Shown: positions 1 through 12,339 of the stretch, piece after piece
How the letters are laid out: each line of letters begins with the position of its first letter
How positions within the stretch are numbered: position 1 is the stretch's first letter
NCBI GenBank assembly: GCA_001599815.1
Contig: BCIA01000003.1
Location: 62,001 to 126,000 of the forward strand
DNA length: 64,000 nt
From: Furcasterigmium furcatum
Lineage: Eukaryota; Ascomycota; Sordariomycetes; Glomerellales; Plectosphaerellaceae
Direction of reading: 5' to 3'
Translations under genes and position numbers: made by a program
Notes under the pieces: model-generated
What the model was told of the DNA's origin: nothing
The model's database searches: none
What the model saw: only the letters and a program-made list of their open reading frames with translations

Positions 1-2761
1 ACCGGCCGACTGCATGGCACGTCGGAGATCTGTGAGTCGTAGATCTCCGACGTGGAGTGGCTGTGCCGTGGACCGCGTTGCCGAGACCATAGAGGCGGGG
101 AGCGTGTCGAGGGTTGGTACGACATCAATGCCTTCGTCTTCAAAGTCAGCGCCGTTGCTGGCTGCCGGCTCCTCCTCGGCAGTCTTCAGTCTCTTGTTGG
201 CACCATCCTCCTTGTCCAGCGCCATGGCCTCTCCAACCAGCTGTCCAGTGATGGTGACGATGCCCAGGCCGTGGACGTTCTGCCACTTGAGCTTCTTGAC
301 AAGGTGATCGGCTAGCTTGACGACCCAGGCATTGGTTTCGACGCTGGCATCCACCCAGACACCGTTCTCTGGTGTCATCACGTCCACAGAGCTTGCGTCT
401 GATGCTCCAATTTGCGCCGCCAGTAGCTGTTTGCAGTCGCTTGCCAAAGCTGCCGTCTCTTCCTGGCTTCCTCCAACCAGAATCAGTTTCCGTGGCTGGA
501 TGAGCGGGATCAAGTTGTTCAGACTCCGCTTGTCGTGGATGCCGCTGAAGTCAACAAAGCCAATGCGCAGGTTGACGGCCACCGCCTCGGTGGAGGTGAC
601 AAGCTTCGCGGGCCCTTGGACTTCCTCCTCCACAACGTCGTCTACATCGTCGAGTTCGTCGGTCACTGGTGCGTCTGGGGACTCGGTCATTTCTGGACCG
701 TCTGCTGAGGCGCTGTTCTGCATATTTGGTCGCTTGTTGGGCCCCTTGCTGGTATCCTCCCATCTGCGCTTCTTGCCCAGCTGGTTGTCGTCGTCTCCGC
801 GTGGGCCAGATGCATCCTGGTTCTCTTCTTCCTTCTCTTCGTCGCGAAGATAATCTTCGGGGCGGATAATGTCGCCGAACTGGTCGTCACGCTTGCGTCG
901 CAAGGCTAGGGGGAATGACCTTTCACGCCCCTTTTTGCCCCGAACATCGAAATCGGAAGCACCACGTTTTTTAGTCAACACGTTGATGCCGAGGTCCTCG
1001 TCGCTCAGAACAACCTTCTTGCGAGTGGCCTGGCCCATCGTTGTGGATATGTTGAGAGCTTTGCCTTGCTGCTCCGTGTCGGATTCTCCCGAATCCGAAG
1101 ATGACTCTGATGAAGCATCGTCGCCTACATCAGCGGCTGACTCCAGTGCGGTTGCACCGCCCGTCTGCAATGTAGACTGCAGCTGGCGCCGTGTTGCCAA
1201 CCACTGCTGATAGATGGAAAGTTCCTCTCCTTCGAGCGCCTGCCGTTTGGCATCCAGGACCGTGAGCTCTCGGCCGCCGCCATACACCAACTCAATGCTG
1301 TCCCCGGTGGGGGACTGGTCGACTGAGACGCCATCCTTCCGCTCTTTCCACCACTCCCAGAGAGTACGTGCTGCCGATGGCTGATCTTGTCGTGATAAGG
1401 CTGGTTTGTCTGTCAAAATAACGAGATTCCTTGCGTCTTTCGCAAGTCCCTTGATGAGATCTTTGGAGAAACCCCATTGAAGACTGTCATCGCTTGCCAA
1501 AATGACCTTGCCATGGGAGACACCATTGTCTGCGTTCTGACTGAGAAGTTTTTCGATCTGTGCTCGTCGTTCTACGAGTCTCGTGTATCGGAAGTCGAAA
1601 GGTGCAGTATCCTTAGATTGCTTGCCGTCTGCTCCATTTGTTTTTCGTAGGCCATCGGCGGTGGCCTCAAATTCGCGGACGATGTTGTCATCCATCCATT
1701 CCAGCATGCTGCGGGCATACCGGAGGGTGCTGGACATATTGCGACCGGCCAGGTAGAGTTTGGCGTCCCTCAGCGCACCCTCGGGCTTGGTGGCATCAGT
1801 TCGAAACGCGTGTTCTAACAAATATGCCAGCTCCAGAACCCTGGCACTCGAATCGACAGGAATGAGTGCAGTTCCACCTCGGCTGACGCACAGGCTGATC
1901 ATGTCGATTAGCTGCTCATCACGTTTCAACCGCCCACCTGCTTGCGACACCTTGTCTGCGCCTCGACTGCTGCAGACCAGAGCGGTTGGTTTACGAAGTT
2001 GTTCGATGACCTCGGCACCACCACCCCCAGCACCTCCGAGCCAGGCTGCCCCAGCGAAGACATTTTCCCTCGCTTGGTTCCAATCAACGGCGTAGACGAT
2101 TGACTCCGGGCCATGTTGGATGTGCCAGATTGTGCCTCCCAGAGTGTGGCCGGCGTTGTATGCTGTGATGGTAAGCCCGTTGAGGGGCGGAGAGAAGGGT
2201 GATGGAAGTGGCTCGTGCGGTTGAGAGTATTTCAAAGGTTGGATGAGGGAAAAGTAGCGGGTGATCTCTTCGGGGGTGGGTGCCTGCAGAAGGAAATCTT
2301 GGTCCGAAGCCGTCTGCCGGGTGAAAGAGTATGCAGCCTCAGTCAATGATGCCTGAGGAACGGTGGTCGCCGCGAGGGGAGTCGAGGAATAGAGATCCTG
2401 CGTCAGGGTTCGGCCGAGGTCGATGACGGGACGGGTTGCGTAGACGGGAATTCGGGTGAACAGCGGAAAGTGTTTGCAGCAGTGAGCGAAAGCTGATAGA
2501 TGCGAGGACGTCGCGTGGGTAAGGAGAATAAGCGACAGGGTCGGGACTTGTCTAGGAAGATGCGACGGTCAGTAAGAGTGCCAGAGGTGGACAGACGCTG
2601 GACATCGTGGCGTACTTCTCGAGCTCCCGAAGCTTCTCTACATCGAAAGAGTCGTCCCAGCCTAGACCAATGAGCACCTTGACGCCTCCTTCCAGCTCCA
2701 GTATGGACTGGGAGGCATGCGCCTCAGATTGGGCTCCCTGCAGAGGGCAGAAGGTGAACAT
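1..2761 (-). CDS. cft2: Cleavage and polyadenylation specificity factor subunit 2 (Cft2/CPSF100-like), C-terminus cut by window edge
   Basis: Subunit of the nuclear cleavage and polyadenylation complex that processes pre-mRNA 3' ends. The protein starts MFTFCPLQGAQSEAHASQSI and continues into the LILLTHA core of the metallo-beta-lactamase fold, as in fungal Cft2. Exon 1 is 2761-2604 and exon 2 runs from 2551 past base 1; the 52-nt intron 2603-2552 joins in frame to give KYATIQVPTLSL. The motif after LILLTHA reads HATSSH rather than the HxHxDH of the active endonuclease Ysh1/CPSF73, which fits the catalytically inactive Cft2 branch. A long acidic, low-complexity stretch (about 1140-600) with SESSSDSGES and KKRRWE-like segments separates beta-CASP from the C-terminal region. 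Exon 2 is open to the left edge, so the C-terminus is missing. It shares a 718-bp spacer with SEC24 on the other strand. Confidence 0.93.
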
Positions 2762-3479
2762 GACGGGCAGTGGCCGCTCGATGGCGTCGCGTCGCTTTCA
2801 ACGAGGGAGCAATGTCCCGGTTTTGTTGCGCAGCAGGACACAAGGCGTTATCGCATGGTATTTGAGGGGTGTGCGGGCATGGAGGCAGAGGGCGGTGGTT
2901 GTTCTCCAGGCGTGATGGCGTCTCTCGAAAGATTCTTGGAGTTGGAGTCGCGACGGCCAAAAAGGGCAAGCCTGGATCCAAGGCGTGAATGAGGGAAGGG
3001 AACAAAGCAGGTGCGAAGGTGCAGGGGCCACCTTCCCGAAATCGATGCTCGGACCAGAAGCTCTAATCCATTTTAGGACTAGCGGCAATCAGCTTGCTGG
3101 CTGGCCGGCAGGAAAAACGTCTCGGAATGATATCGTGTCACTTCCACCACCACCACCTCCCTGCCCTGGTAATTCAAGTGCCGGCATCCCACCAGAAGAA
3201 GACACGAAACCTTATGTACATCCTTTGCTTCGGCACGAACACTTCTGCCCCCAAGTTCCTCACCGCACTCCGACTGGTAATGGCGCATTCTTAGCGCAGC
3301 CTTCGTGAGAACACCCTTTCTATCTATCGTTGTCAATCGCGCGTCGAGCTCGGATTCACGTGCCTCGAGCCGCAAACCCTCAACCTCCTGCCACGAGCTC
3401 TCGCCCGGCTTCCTTAGCACCGTTCAGCTTCTGAATACGAATCAGTACGACGACCTGTTACTACGCACGACCGGTAGCC
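2762..3479. promoter_or_regulatory. Divergent promoter region between cft2 and sec24
   Basis: A 718-bp spacer between two divergently transcribed housekeeping genes. It contains CCACCACCACC-type and CT-rich tracts near 3140-3165 and 3300-3440 on the SEC24 side, as is common in fungal core promoters and leaders. I see no convincing TATA box, RNA gene or additional coding exon. Short open frames here lack family resemblance. Confidence 0.5.
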
Positions 3480-6400
3480 ATGATGGATTTCGGAATGTAC
3501 CATCACCTTGGTCAGGGCGAGAACCTGGACCCTTCCGATCCGAATAGGACGACCCAGCCCGCGCCGCCTCAATTCCGACCGCCTGTCGCCCCTCAGCCAT
3601 CGGGTTACCAGCAAGGAGCTGGCTACGGCGCTCCTCCCGAGCAGCAGTATGGAGCACAGCAAGAAGTGCCAGGTCAAAACTATGGTCCGCCCGCCGGGCA
3701 GCCCTCGTTCGGCGGTCAGCCCCCGCAGCCCCAGGACTCGACCCTTGCCGCACAACTGGGCGGCATGTCGTTAGGAGAGGCTCATGCCACGAGGAAAAAG
3801 AAGAAGGACCGCCACGCCTTCCACCAGGTCGAGGCCACCGGGTCCTCCCAACCCTTCAACGGCATGCCTGCGGCCGGAACTCCGGCCTCGTCGTTTCTCA
3901 ACGCGCCTGACGCCGGACACCAGATGAGCCAGTTTCCAGCTCAAGCCGGCCAGCAGATTCCTCCCGGCCCCATCTCTCCCAACCCATTCTCCTCGCCCGC
4001 CCCCAATGGCGCCAGCGACCCGGGTGCAGCCCCTGCCTTTGTGCCGACTGCCGGGAACCAGCAGGTCTCCCCCGACGATATGCCCAGCGTGCCCATTTCC
4101 CGAGACTCGGTTCAGCCATATTTCCTGCAGAATGTTTACCCTACGTTTGAGCGACACGTACCTCCTCCTGCCACAACTTCCTTCGTCACGTTCGACCAGG
4201 GGAACGCCTCTCCCAAGTACGCACGCCTCACAATGAATAACATCCCCGCGACCGCAGAGGGCTTGGCGAACACTGGCCTCCCGCTTGGCCTTCTATTGCA
4301 GCCTCTCGCGCCTCTGCAGGCTGGTGAACTAGACATACCGGTGCTGGACTTTGGTGACACTGGTCCGCCGAGATGTCGTCGTTGCCGTGCCTACATTAAC
4401 CCCTTCATGATGTTCCGTTCCGGGGGCAACAAGTTCGTCTGCAATCTCTGTACATATCCAAACGAGACGCCTGCGGAGTACTTCGCCGCGACAACTCCAG
4501 CCGGAGTTAGGGTGGACAGGGACCAGCGGCCGGAGCTTACTCGGGGAACCGTCGAATTCATTGTACCGAAGGAGTATTGGACCAAGGAGCCCGTTGGTCT
4601 CCGCTGGCTTTTCCTGATCGACGTTACGCAGGAGTCGTACAACCGCGGCTTCGTCGAGGCCTTCTGCGAAGGAATCCTGTCCTCTCTCTACGGAGGCGCC
4701 GAGGCTGGTGATGACGACGACAATGGCGAACCCAAAAGATCAATCCCCGAGGGCGCCAAGGTTGGCTTCGTTTCGTATGATCAGGACATTCACTTCTACA
4801 ATGTCAGCGTATGTTCCGGATACCCCTATCGGATTCGACATCTACTGACCCTGCTAGCCGGCTCTTGATCAGGCCCAAATGATGATCATGCCCGATCTGG
4901 AGGACCCTTTCGTTCCCCTGAGCGAGGGTCTCTTCGTAGACCCCTACGAAGCAAAGTGAGTCGAGTGGCCCTTCCATGGGACGCAATTGCTAATGTTTCC
5001 AGGGATGTCATTACCTCTCTCTTGACCAGACTCCCGGAGATGTTCTCCAAGGTGAAGAACCCTGAGCCAGCCCTGCTAGCAACGCTCAACGCCGCCGCCG
5101 CGGCGCTCGAGACAACTGGCGGCAAGGTTGTCGCTGCATGCTCCGCACTCCCATCCTGGGGACCCGGTCGCCTCTTCCTGAGAGATGATGGCAAACATCC
5201 CGGCGGAGAAACTGACAAGAAGCTCTTCACCACGGAACATCCGGCCTGGAAAAAGACGGCTGAAAAGATGGTCTCGTCCGGTGTTGGCGTCGACTTTTTC
5301 CTTGCTGCTCCGTCTGGCGGATTCCTTGATGTCGGGACCATCGGCCATGTCTCGTCCACCACTGGCGGCGAGACCTTCTACTACCCCAACTTCATTGGCG
5401 GCCGTGACAACGCGAAGTTGTCCATGGAGATCAGGCATGCGGTTACCCGCGAGACTGGCGTACAGGCACTGATGAAGGTTCGATGCTCCAACGGACTGCA
5501 AATATCGGCCTACCACGGTAACTTCGTTCAGCACACCTTTGGTGCTGACCTCGAAATCGGTGTCGTTGATGCGGACAAGGCCCTCGGCGTGACCTTCACC
5601 TACGACGGAAAACTTGACTCGAAACTGGACGCCCACTTCCAATCGGCCCTACTCTACACGTCAGCTTCAGGACAGCGAAGAGTGAGATGCTCCAATGTCA
5701 TCGCCAGTGTGAGCGATAACCCAAGGGACTGTGTCAAGTTCATTGACCAGGATGCCGTCTTCTCGGTGCTCGCCAAGGAAGCCAGCACAAAGTTCGCCAC
5801 GACTTCCGCAAACCTCAAGGATATCAGAAACTTCTTGACCGAGCGTACGATTGACGTCTTAGCATCGTACCGCAAGTACTTCCTCTCACAAGCCCACCCC
5901 CCTGGCCAGCTCGTCATGCCGGAAAGGCTGAAGGAATTTGCCATGTACATGCTGGGACTGCTCAAGAGCCGAGCATTCAAGGGTGGCAGTGAGAGCACTG
6001 ATCGCCGATCCTCCGAACTACGCATGATCAGGTCCATGGGTGCTCTGGAGCTGAGCCTATACCTGTATCCTCGCATGATCCCCATCCACAACCTCCAGCC
6101 AGAAGAAGGGTTCCCTGACGAGTCTGGCCACTTGAAGCTGCCTCCCAGCCTCCGGGCTTCCTTCTCTCGAGTCGAGCCGGGCGGCGTGTATCTCATGGAC
6201 AACGGACAACAGTGCCTGCTCTGGTGCCACTCACAGACGTCACCGAACCTCATCTCCGACCTCTTCGGTGAAGACAAGCAAACACTGCAGAGCCTTGACG
6301 CCTACACCTCCTCGCTCCCTGTTCTGCAAACGCATCTCAATGCTCAAGTCCGGAACATTATCGAGTTCCTCAAGACAATGCGCGGGTCCAAGGGTCTGGC

Positions 6401-6689
6401 CATCCAGCTCGCACGACAGGGGATTGATGGGGCCGAGTATGAGTTTGCGCGCATGCTGGTTGAAGACCGCAACAACGAGGCTCAGAGCTACGTCGATTGG
6501 CTTGTGCACCTCCACAAGGGCGTTCAGTTGGAGGTAAGTGCTCTCAATACCTCGCTCAATTACTCGGAATAGACAGTTGCTGACCTGGCGTTCTTGTTTC
6601 AGCTGAGTGGACAAAGGAAGCGAGAAGGCCCAGCATCAGAGTCTGGCGCGCTTTCGAGCTTCAGCGGGTTACGACCCGCGTACTGGTAA
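3480..6689 (+). CDS. sec24: COPII coat subunit Sec24
   Basis: Cargo-binding subunit of the COPII coat that forms ER-to-Golgi vesicles with Sec23, Sec13/31 and Sar1. Four exons: 3480-4808, 4858-4955, 5003-6533 and 6603-6689; the introns (49, 47 and 69 nt) have GT...AG borders and join in frame, giving 1,014 residues, normal for the family. The N-terminus is proline/glutamine-rich and disordered. A zinc-finger with two CxxC pairs (RCRRCRAY and VCNLC, about residues 299-324) precedes the trunk domain (LRWLFLIDVTQ), the beta-sandwich and helical domains, and a gelsolin-like C-terminus ending SGLRPAYW. The start MMDFGMYHHLGQGE matches the usual Sec24 start; the second ATG three bases downstream is equally possible. 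Sec24 rather than the paralogue Sfb3 is my reading of the trunk sequence. Confidence 0.95.
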
Positions 6690-9600
6690 TACCAAGATTA
6701 ACGACGAACATGGCAGCCACTCGACTGGAGTGGGAGAGACAGCGGAAGGAAAGGAGCAATGCAGGATTTTCAAGCAGAGCTGCGGCCTGCCCGCTTCGGG
6801 ATGACGAGTCTTGGTCATGACAGCGACGTGATTCTTCCGCAACTGGGGTTGTATATATTCAATGGCGAAAACATCATAGCAGGAGGAATCAACAGCGTGT
6901 CGCACATTGCAATCGGACCCAAGTGACAGGTGTAGCGTAATCAGAAATTGACCCCAGCTGCCCTCAGCAACACCCAGATCCAGGCTTGCCTCCACTGCGT
7001 CTTGCAGTGCTTCCGTCACCGAGAGACGCTGGCCTCACGATAATCGGGGGAAAGACCCAGTGTCCGAGGAGCCTGTTGGCTCGGTGCTTCGCCATCGCCT
7101 GGCCCGCATCATCGTTGCTTTTGCTCTGACCGGTTTCCCAGCGTATCCTAGCGCCTTGACCGGAATCCGATTCCTCGCTAGTCGGAAACGCGGAGTAGAG
7201 GAGAAGTGGTGCTGGGATGCCAAACGAAAAGATGAGAACTGATATCTGAGGTGCCCCCTGGCTTTCTGGGTCTCATGTGGCACGCACCACAGACAGCCTG
7301 CGGCTACAGTTGTCGAGGACGGAGTTCACCCCGGCTGTCCGGCGAAACGAAAGACTGACTGACCCCCGGGCGATCCGCTCGGCGCGTCTGCCCAGAGACC
7401 TGGCTGCCGGGCACTTTCGGTGCCGTTGGCTGTTTCATAGGACGCCGTTGGCCGAAGACTCGCCTACGGGCCGCCGTTCAGCTCGCACACAGAGTTGGCT
7501 TGATGCTGTGTCACAAGGCTGGCAACGGCGGTGTCGGGGCATGGGCCGAGAGTCAAGTTTAGGGCCTAGGCACGTCATTGGGAGGACGTTGCGACGTCAC
7601 AGAGCCCGTTGGCAGAGACAATGCTGCCGGCAACGTGAGTTCCGAGATTTGTCGGCCTGGCCAACGCTGAACGAGCGGTTTGGGGAAGAGTATAGGCCGA
7701 TGACATCTTGGCTCGCCCATAGACGACTGCTGCTGGATTTCGACGTACCACGAGCCACCCAGAGTGAGACATACTCGGTAAGGACCGACCCCCACGAAAC
7801 TGGCGGTCAAGGATCAGGGTACACATCCTCGAGGAGTAGCCGCCTGGGGGTAACAAAGGAGCGAACAAGCCGGGCGGGTGCTTACAAGGAGGGCTGAGAC
7901 CACTTGTCGTCAACCTGCGCGATCTCGGTGGTCCCGGAGCTCAGCTTGGGTGTCATCACCCTCACGGCACTAGACATGCCCCTTGTTGACGCCTCGTCTC
8001 CCAGAATCCCACAGAATCCAAAAGGTAGCCATGCCATTGGCCTGCTGCGGTCCTGCTGGCAGACCCGAGCCATGCACGTCGCCTCTCTCCTCTGCATGAT
8101 CCGTGTGCCGTGCTGAGTGCGGTGGGTTGATCACCGCTGGGATGTTGACGTGCGGCGATCTGATCTGACCCTTGGGCTGAGCTGAGCGCCGTTGTGCCCC
8201 CGGGGCAGAGTCTCCTCCACCCATTCTTACCGAAGACTGGCCTTGGCAGCTTTCGGGCAAGCCCGTTCGCTTGGCAATGCCCTCATTCCTCGGCTTCTCG
8301 AGACATCCTGAGATAGGGGTGCAGAGTCTGTCTGAAAGCAACCTCAACTAGTCCCAGAACCACTCATCTTGACATCTAGTCAACAGACACCCCTTCTCAA
8401 CGCGCGGAGAGCGGCTTGAGCCATCAATTCGACTTGTATCATGTTGGAGCTGGTTCCAAGCTCCTTCGACGTTCATGTCTCGGTGGGACTCCGCGTCCCC
8501 GGGGACTACAGATCATGTGGTACGACACCGCATCGACGCAAGTTACCCTGCAAGTGAATTGTGATATGTGACAGATATGATAAGATCTCTCCATCGTCCC
8601 GCCGGCGTGCCCGCTGTGCGTACAGTAAGTTCCGCCGGTGGCGCATCGCTTGGGGGCCCTGCGTGTGGACAAAGGTGCCATGGGGCATGGCCAGCAACGA
8701 CGGTCCAGCAGTGACGCTTCAGCTCCAACCAACGGTAGCTTGCGCTCATCTCAGGTGTCCCGGCCTCTGTCGGCGACGACGAGCCAACTGCCGCCCTTCT
8801 CTTGGCCAAGTGGCAGACTGTCTCAGGCATCTCAGGCCTCCCAGACCTGCCATGGTCCCCTCAGGGGAGGGGAGGAGCTGTCGAGACAGCGGAGGGCCGG
8901 TCTGATGAGAGACACTCGCAGGAGCAAGCCAAGAACGCTGAGGTCCTCATGGCTTGCCGCCCGGCCCATCCCAGCTCTCCACGTTCTGGCATTCAGGGAT
9001 GAGCCTGCCGCCTCCCCCCTGTCGCGGCTGTGCTGGACGGTTGGCGCTACCGGCTCCATGTCTTTCCGTCCGTCTTGACTCTCCTCGTCAACTGGTGCAG
9101 CCACTTAATAATCAACAACTCATTCTATCCCATGTCTCACGTGGAGCTCTGGAGATGGCGTTGGGCTGATTGTCATGGGTCCTTGGTGGTATGCAGATCG
9201 CCAAGCCCTACAGCGTCGTGCCCCTGTCCAATCTCGACTGTGATAGTAGATTCAGGCACAGACACGGAGTGCTCCTGTAGCAGGCACTTGCGAGATACGT
9301 ACCCGGAATCTTTCCCCGCCGGGTCTCTATGTCTTTCCCATGCGGTATTTATCATTGGCCCTCCTGGCGACGAGACATGCAGCAAGTGACTGTGTTGTGG
9401 TATCAAAGTGCTTCCTCGGTCCCAAAGAGCATTGTTTCCGCCCAGAGCCATGCGACTGAGACCTCCCAGACGTCCGCATATCCAAAGAAGACCACGCGGG
9501 TCGTAATAATACATGCGCAAGGAAGGAAATATTCCCCTGAAAACGCCGGCCCTGGTCCTTAAATTCTCCGAAATACCCCTCCAATCAGAAAGGAAAAGCC

Positions 9601-9817
9601 ATTCGTGACACACCGGGCAAGACAAAGGGAGGGAGGGAGGGAGGTGGGTGAGGGAAAAAGCCAACATCTAGCGTCATCTCATGGCGGAAAAGCAAGAATG
9701 GTGGACCGGCGGAGGTGACGTCGCAGAACTGCGGGGAGTGTGCTCACTCGTGGAGCCTGAGGAGTATCGACATGAGTCTTGTTCCAGAATGGGGGAAGAG
9801 GCTTGATGTGCGAGTCC
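6690..9817. other. Intergenic stretch with no supported gene
   Basis: About 3.1 kb between the convergent ends of SEC24 and the PARG-like gene. It contains the SEC24 3' UTR and several open frames up to 206 codons (7277-7897 +, 9173-9667 -). These are arginine/serine-rich, overlap each other on both strands, show no splice-supported extension and resemble no family I know. A GGGA microsatellite lies near 9628-9645. I see no tRNA, no transposon termini and no long repeats. Confidence 0.5.
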
Positions 9818-11056
9818 TCAACCACCACCCATGATGGTGGCGAAGCCATATCGGGGGTCGGCTTGGCGACGTACCCTGGCGACCTCGCTGTCAGAAAAGA
9901 CTTCCTGGAATATGCGGTAGTCGCTTTTGTGGCTTGAGGAGCTGCTGCTACTGCTGCTCGAATGAGAGGACGTGGTCGAGGACGAGGCGTTGCTCTTGGA
10001 CCGGCCCTTGGATGAGCTGCTCGTTTTACTCTTCTTGGCGATGTCGTCGTGGATATACTCCGTCGTACTCTGCCGATCGTCCTCGAACACAAAAGCAACA
10101 GCCTCGAATTCACCCCTAAGGACCGGGTCCCAGAGAAGAACCTCGCGCCAGAGCTCAGCGACCTCTCGAGGGGGGTTGCGGTAACCGTTTCCCAGGCCAA
10201 AGTCTCCAATGACGATGAACTTGTACCTCCGGGCGCAGGTCAAAAGAGCAGCACGCATCTTGTTCTGCATGAGCTGGCGTTCTGCGGCGAAAGAGTACCT
10301 CCTCCCGCCATCGGTGAGTTTCGGCCAACGCGTGGGGGGGACCGAGACGACGGGGAAGCTCGTCCAGTCTTCTACATCGAGGGACTCAATGCTGTCTTGG
10401 TTCTGACGAAACCGAACTATGTCTATGTCAGCAAGCTGCCGCAGTCGTCATCCCATGCTGTAGCTCCCGACTTGACTTACCGACGTGCGGGGAGAGCACT
10501 GCGCCCTCGATGGGGATGGGATAATTCGATTCGAGACCTGATTCGGCGGAGGGCGTGTTGAGGGTCGCTGAAAGATTGCTTCGGCGACACAGTCTCTCCT
10601 GTGGGCAGCCGTTGTGAGTTGGGTGTGCCATCGGTGGTACAAACCACGATGAGCAAGGATCCTTGACTCACTTCGTAACCGACCACTCCGGTTTCCCAGT
10701 CGCCACCCGGGCGCTTCTCGTTTGCGGCACAAATGAAGGGGATAGTACCTGGTTGACCCAGGTTCTCTGCCCAGGCGATGGCAGTGTTGACGGGGTCCTC
10801 GTGATAGACGGCTGGCTCTAATCAGCATTTGTCAGGGATGAGAAGGTATTTGTTTGAACTTACTGAATTTTGGGAGGTTCTGAGGCACGCCGCCTCGACG
10901 TATGGTGTTCATGTCCATGAGTGGCTGGACGTATAGAGTCGAGTAAGGCGGCCACCTCGCAAGGTGACGCCGGCTGATTTCCGGGATCAACCTCTTCTTC
11001 GTGTCTGATGCGATCTCGGATGGCTTGATCTTGAGGGGTTTCTTGGATGAAGGCAT
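9818..11056 (-). CDS. Microbial-type PARG catalytic-domain protein (TIGR02452/DUF2263-like)
   Basis: Predicted relative of bacterial-type poly(ADP-ribose) glycohydrolases, which remove ADP-ribose from proteins; the fungal activity and substrate are not established here. Four exons on the minus strand: 11056-10864, 10817-10672, 10598-10481 and 10422-9818, all in frame, giving 353 residues. The macrodomain core shows ANEKRPGGDWETGVVGYEE, then LCRRSNL, YPIP..GAVLSPHV and GDFGLGNGYRNPPREVAELW. The classical GGG...QEE signature is therefore GGD...YEE: the two glutamates are kept (split by an intron) but the third glycine and the glutamine are replaced. A serine-rich insert (about residues 265-300, including a run of ten serines) interrupts the C-terminal part. 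A minus-strand TATAAATA at 11160-11153 favours the ATG at 11056 over an in-frame ATG at 11116. Confidence 0.85.
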
Positions 11057-12339
11057 GATGATGTGTGAGGAAACAGGAATTAGTTCGAGGACAGGTATGG
11101 GGTAAGGGATGACCATTTGGGCGGCACGGAGCCAGAGGATGGGCTCGAAGAGTATTTATATCAATCACACAGCATGGCCGGCGGCGGCGGCGGCGGCGGG
11201 CTGAACCCCCGGGCCAAGGGTAGGTCGACGTTCAGTTGCCGAAAGAGAAAAAGCAATCACCACGTTCCAGAGGAGAGGAGCGGCGGCGGCATGTGGCCAA
11301 GCAAGCGAGTGCGGTGGGGTGGGAGCTCAGGGTGTGCAACCAATACTCCCATAAGATCTCAGTCATGTCTGCGACACCTTGGTTGGAGATGATGGCAGAA
11401 GCGGCGTGGAGGCGGGAGGGCTCATGTGCGGTTGGATGATCGATGCCCTCGCATGTCTTGCATCTCCAAAACATCAGTTGGTGCGACGAGAGCAATCCAT
11501 GAACTTGGTAGGCGGAACCTGATCTCGATAGAGCCTGCAATCTCCCGTCGTTATACGAGATCTGTGCTCGTCATCGAAGCCCGAGGGGCAACCATCGCTA
11601 CGGGTCGAGGTCGATAGAAGAGCAGGGGAATCGAAGGGCCGGGGACGGACAGGAAGCCAGGGCGGCCGGCGGGAGAGACCGGGCAGGCGGCTGTGAGCCC
11701 GCGTTGTGTATCTCCATGTCTGGGCTCGATGGCCGGGGATCCAAGGGAGATCGGCATCATGGAAAGACCGGTGAAGAGAAGACGGCGAGCCGCCTGACTG
11801 ATCTCTCTACGACCGTCACGTCTCTGTCCGCCCGTTGCGTGACGGGACAGGACGTCGGCACATTCAACGTCCAGGTGCGTGGCTCATTGGAGGTCCAGCC
11901 CACTATGCTCGGACGGGTAAGAGGGAGATTTGACGCTGTCGCGTGAGGTCTGAGGCTGTAGACGCGGCAGTGACCGAACGTGTGGACAAAGCTTGGAGAC
12001 TTGGATGAACAGCTCTGATGCATTTCGAAGTGTGTCCCGCTGGATGGAGAGGGACCGGCCGGTGACATAATCATTGCCTGCTTCCATCGGTAGATAGGTG
12101 GCCCAAGCTCCCTCTCTAACTGCGCTAGTATGTATTAGGGTTAGTGGCGGGAGCGCTTCCCAGACCCAGGAAGGAGTCAGTCGCGACTCGGAAACTTTTT
12201 CGACGTCCGCGTCTTCAAAGCTCCAACACCTCATATTTCTACCACAATCCTGGCAGATGACATGCCACTCCCGGGGGGAGTAGTACATTCGACGTGAGAT
12301 ACATATTAGGGGATCCTCCGCTGCTAGACACAGACCACA
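11057..12339. promoter_or_regulatory. Divergent promoter region between the PARG-like gene and mitochondrial AsnRS
   Basis: A 1.28-kb spacer between two genes reading away from each other. It contains a short GGC repeat at about 11177-11200 and the TATA box of the minus-strand gene. Open frames such as 11884-12498 on the minus strand (204 codons) overlap the AsnRS first exon and look like a shadow. I see no other gene. Confidence 0.45.
11153..11160 (-). promoter_or_regulatory. TATA box of the PARG-like gene
   Basis: The minus strand reads TATAAATA about 97 bp upstream of the ATG at 11056. The position suits a core promoter and would place the in-frame ATG at 11116 too close to the probable transcription start. 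This is assigned from sequence and spacing only. Confidence 0.45.

Noticed and set aside
7277..7897. 206-codon plus-strand frame after SEC24
   Set aside because: Arg/Ser-rich, no family resemblance, overlapped by several frames on the other strand, and no splice-supported context.
9173..9667. 164-codon minus-strand frame downstream of the PARG-like gene
   Set aside because: No domain or conserved pattern; lies in the expected 3' UTR/spacer.
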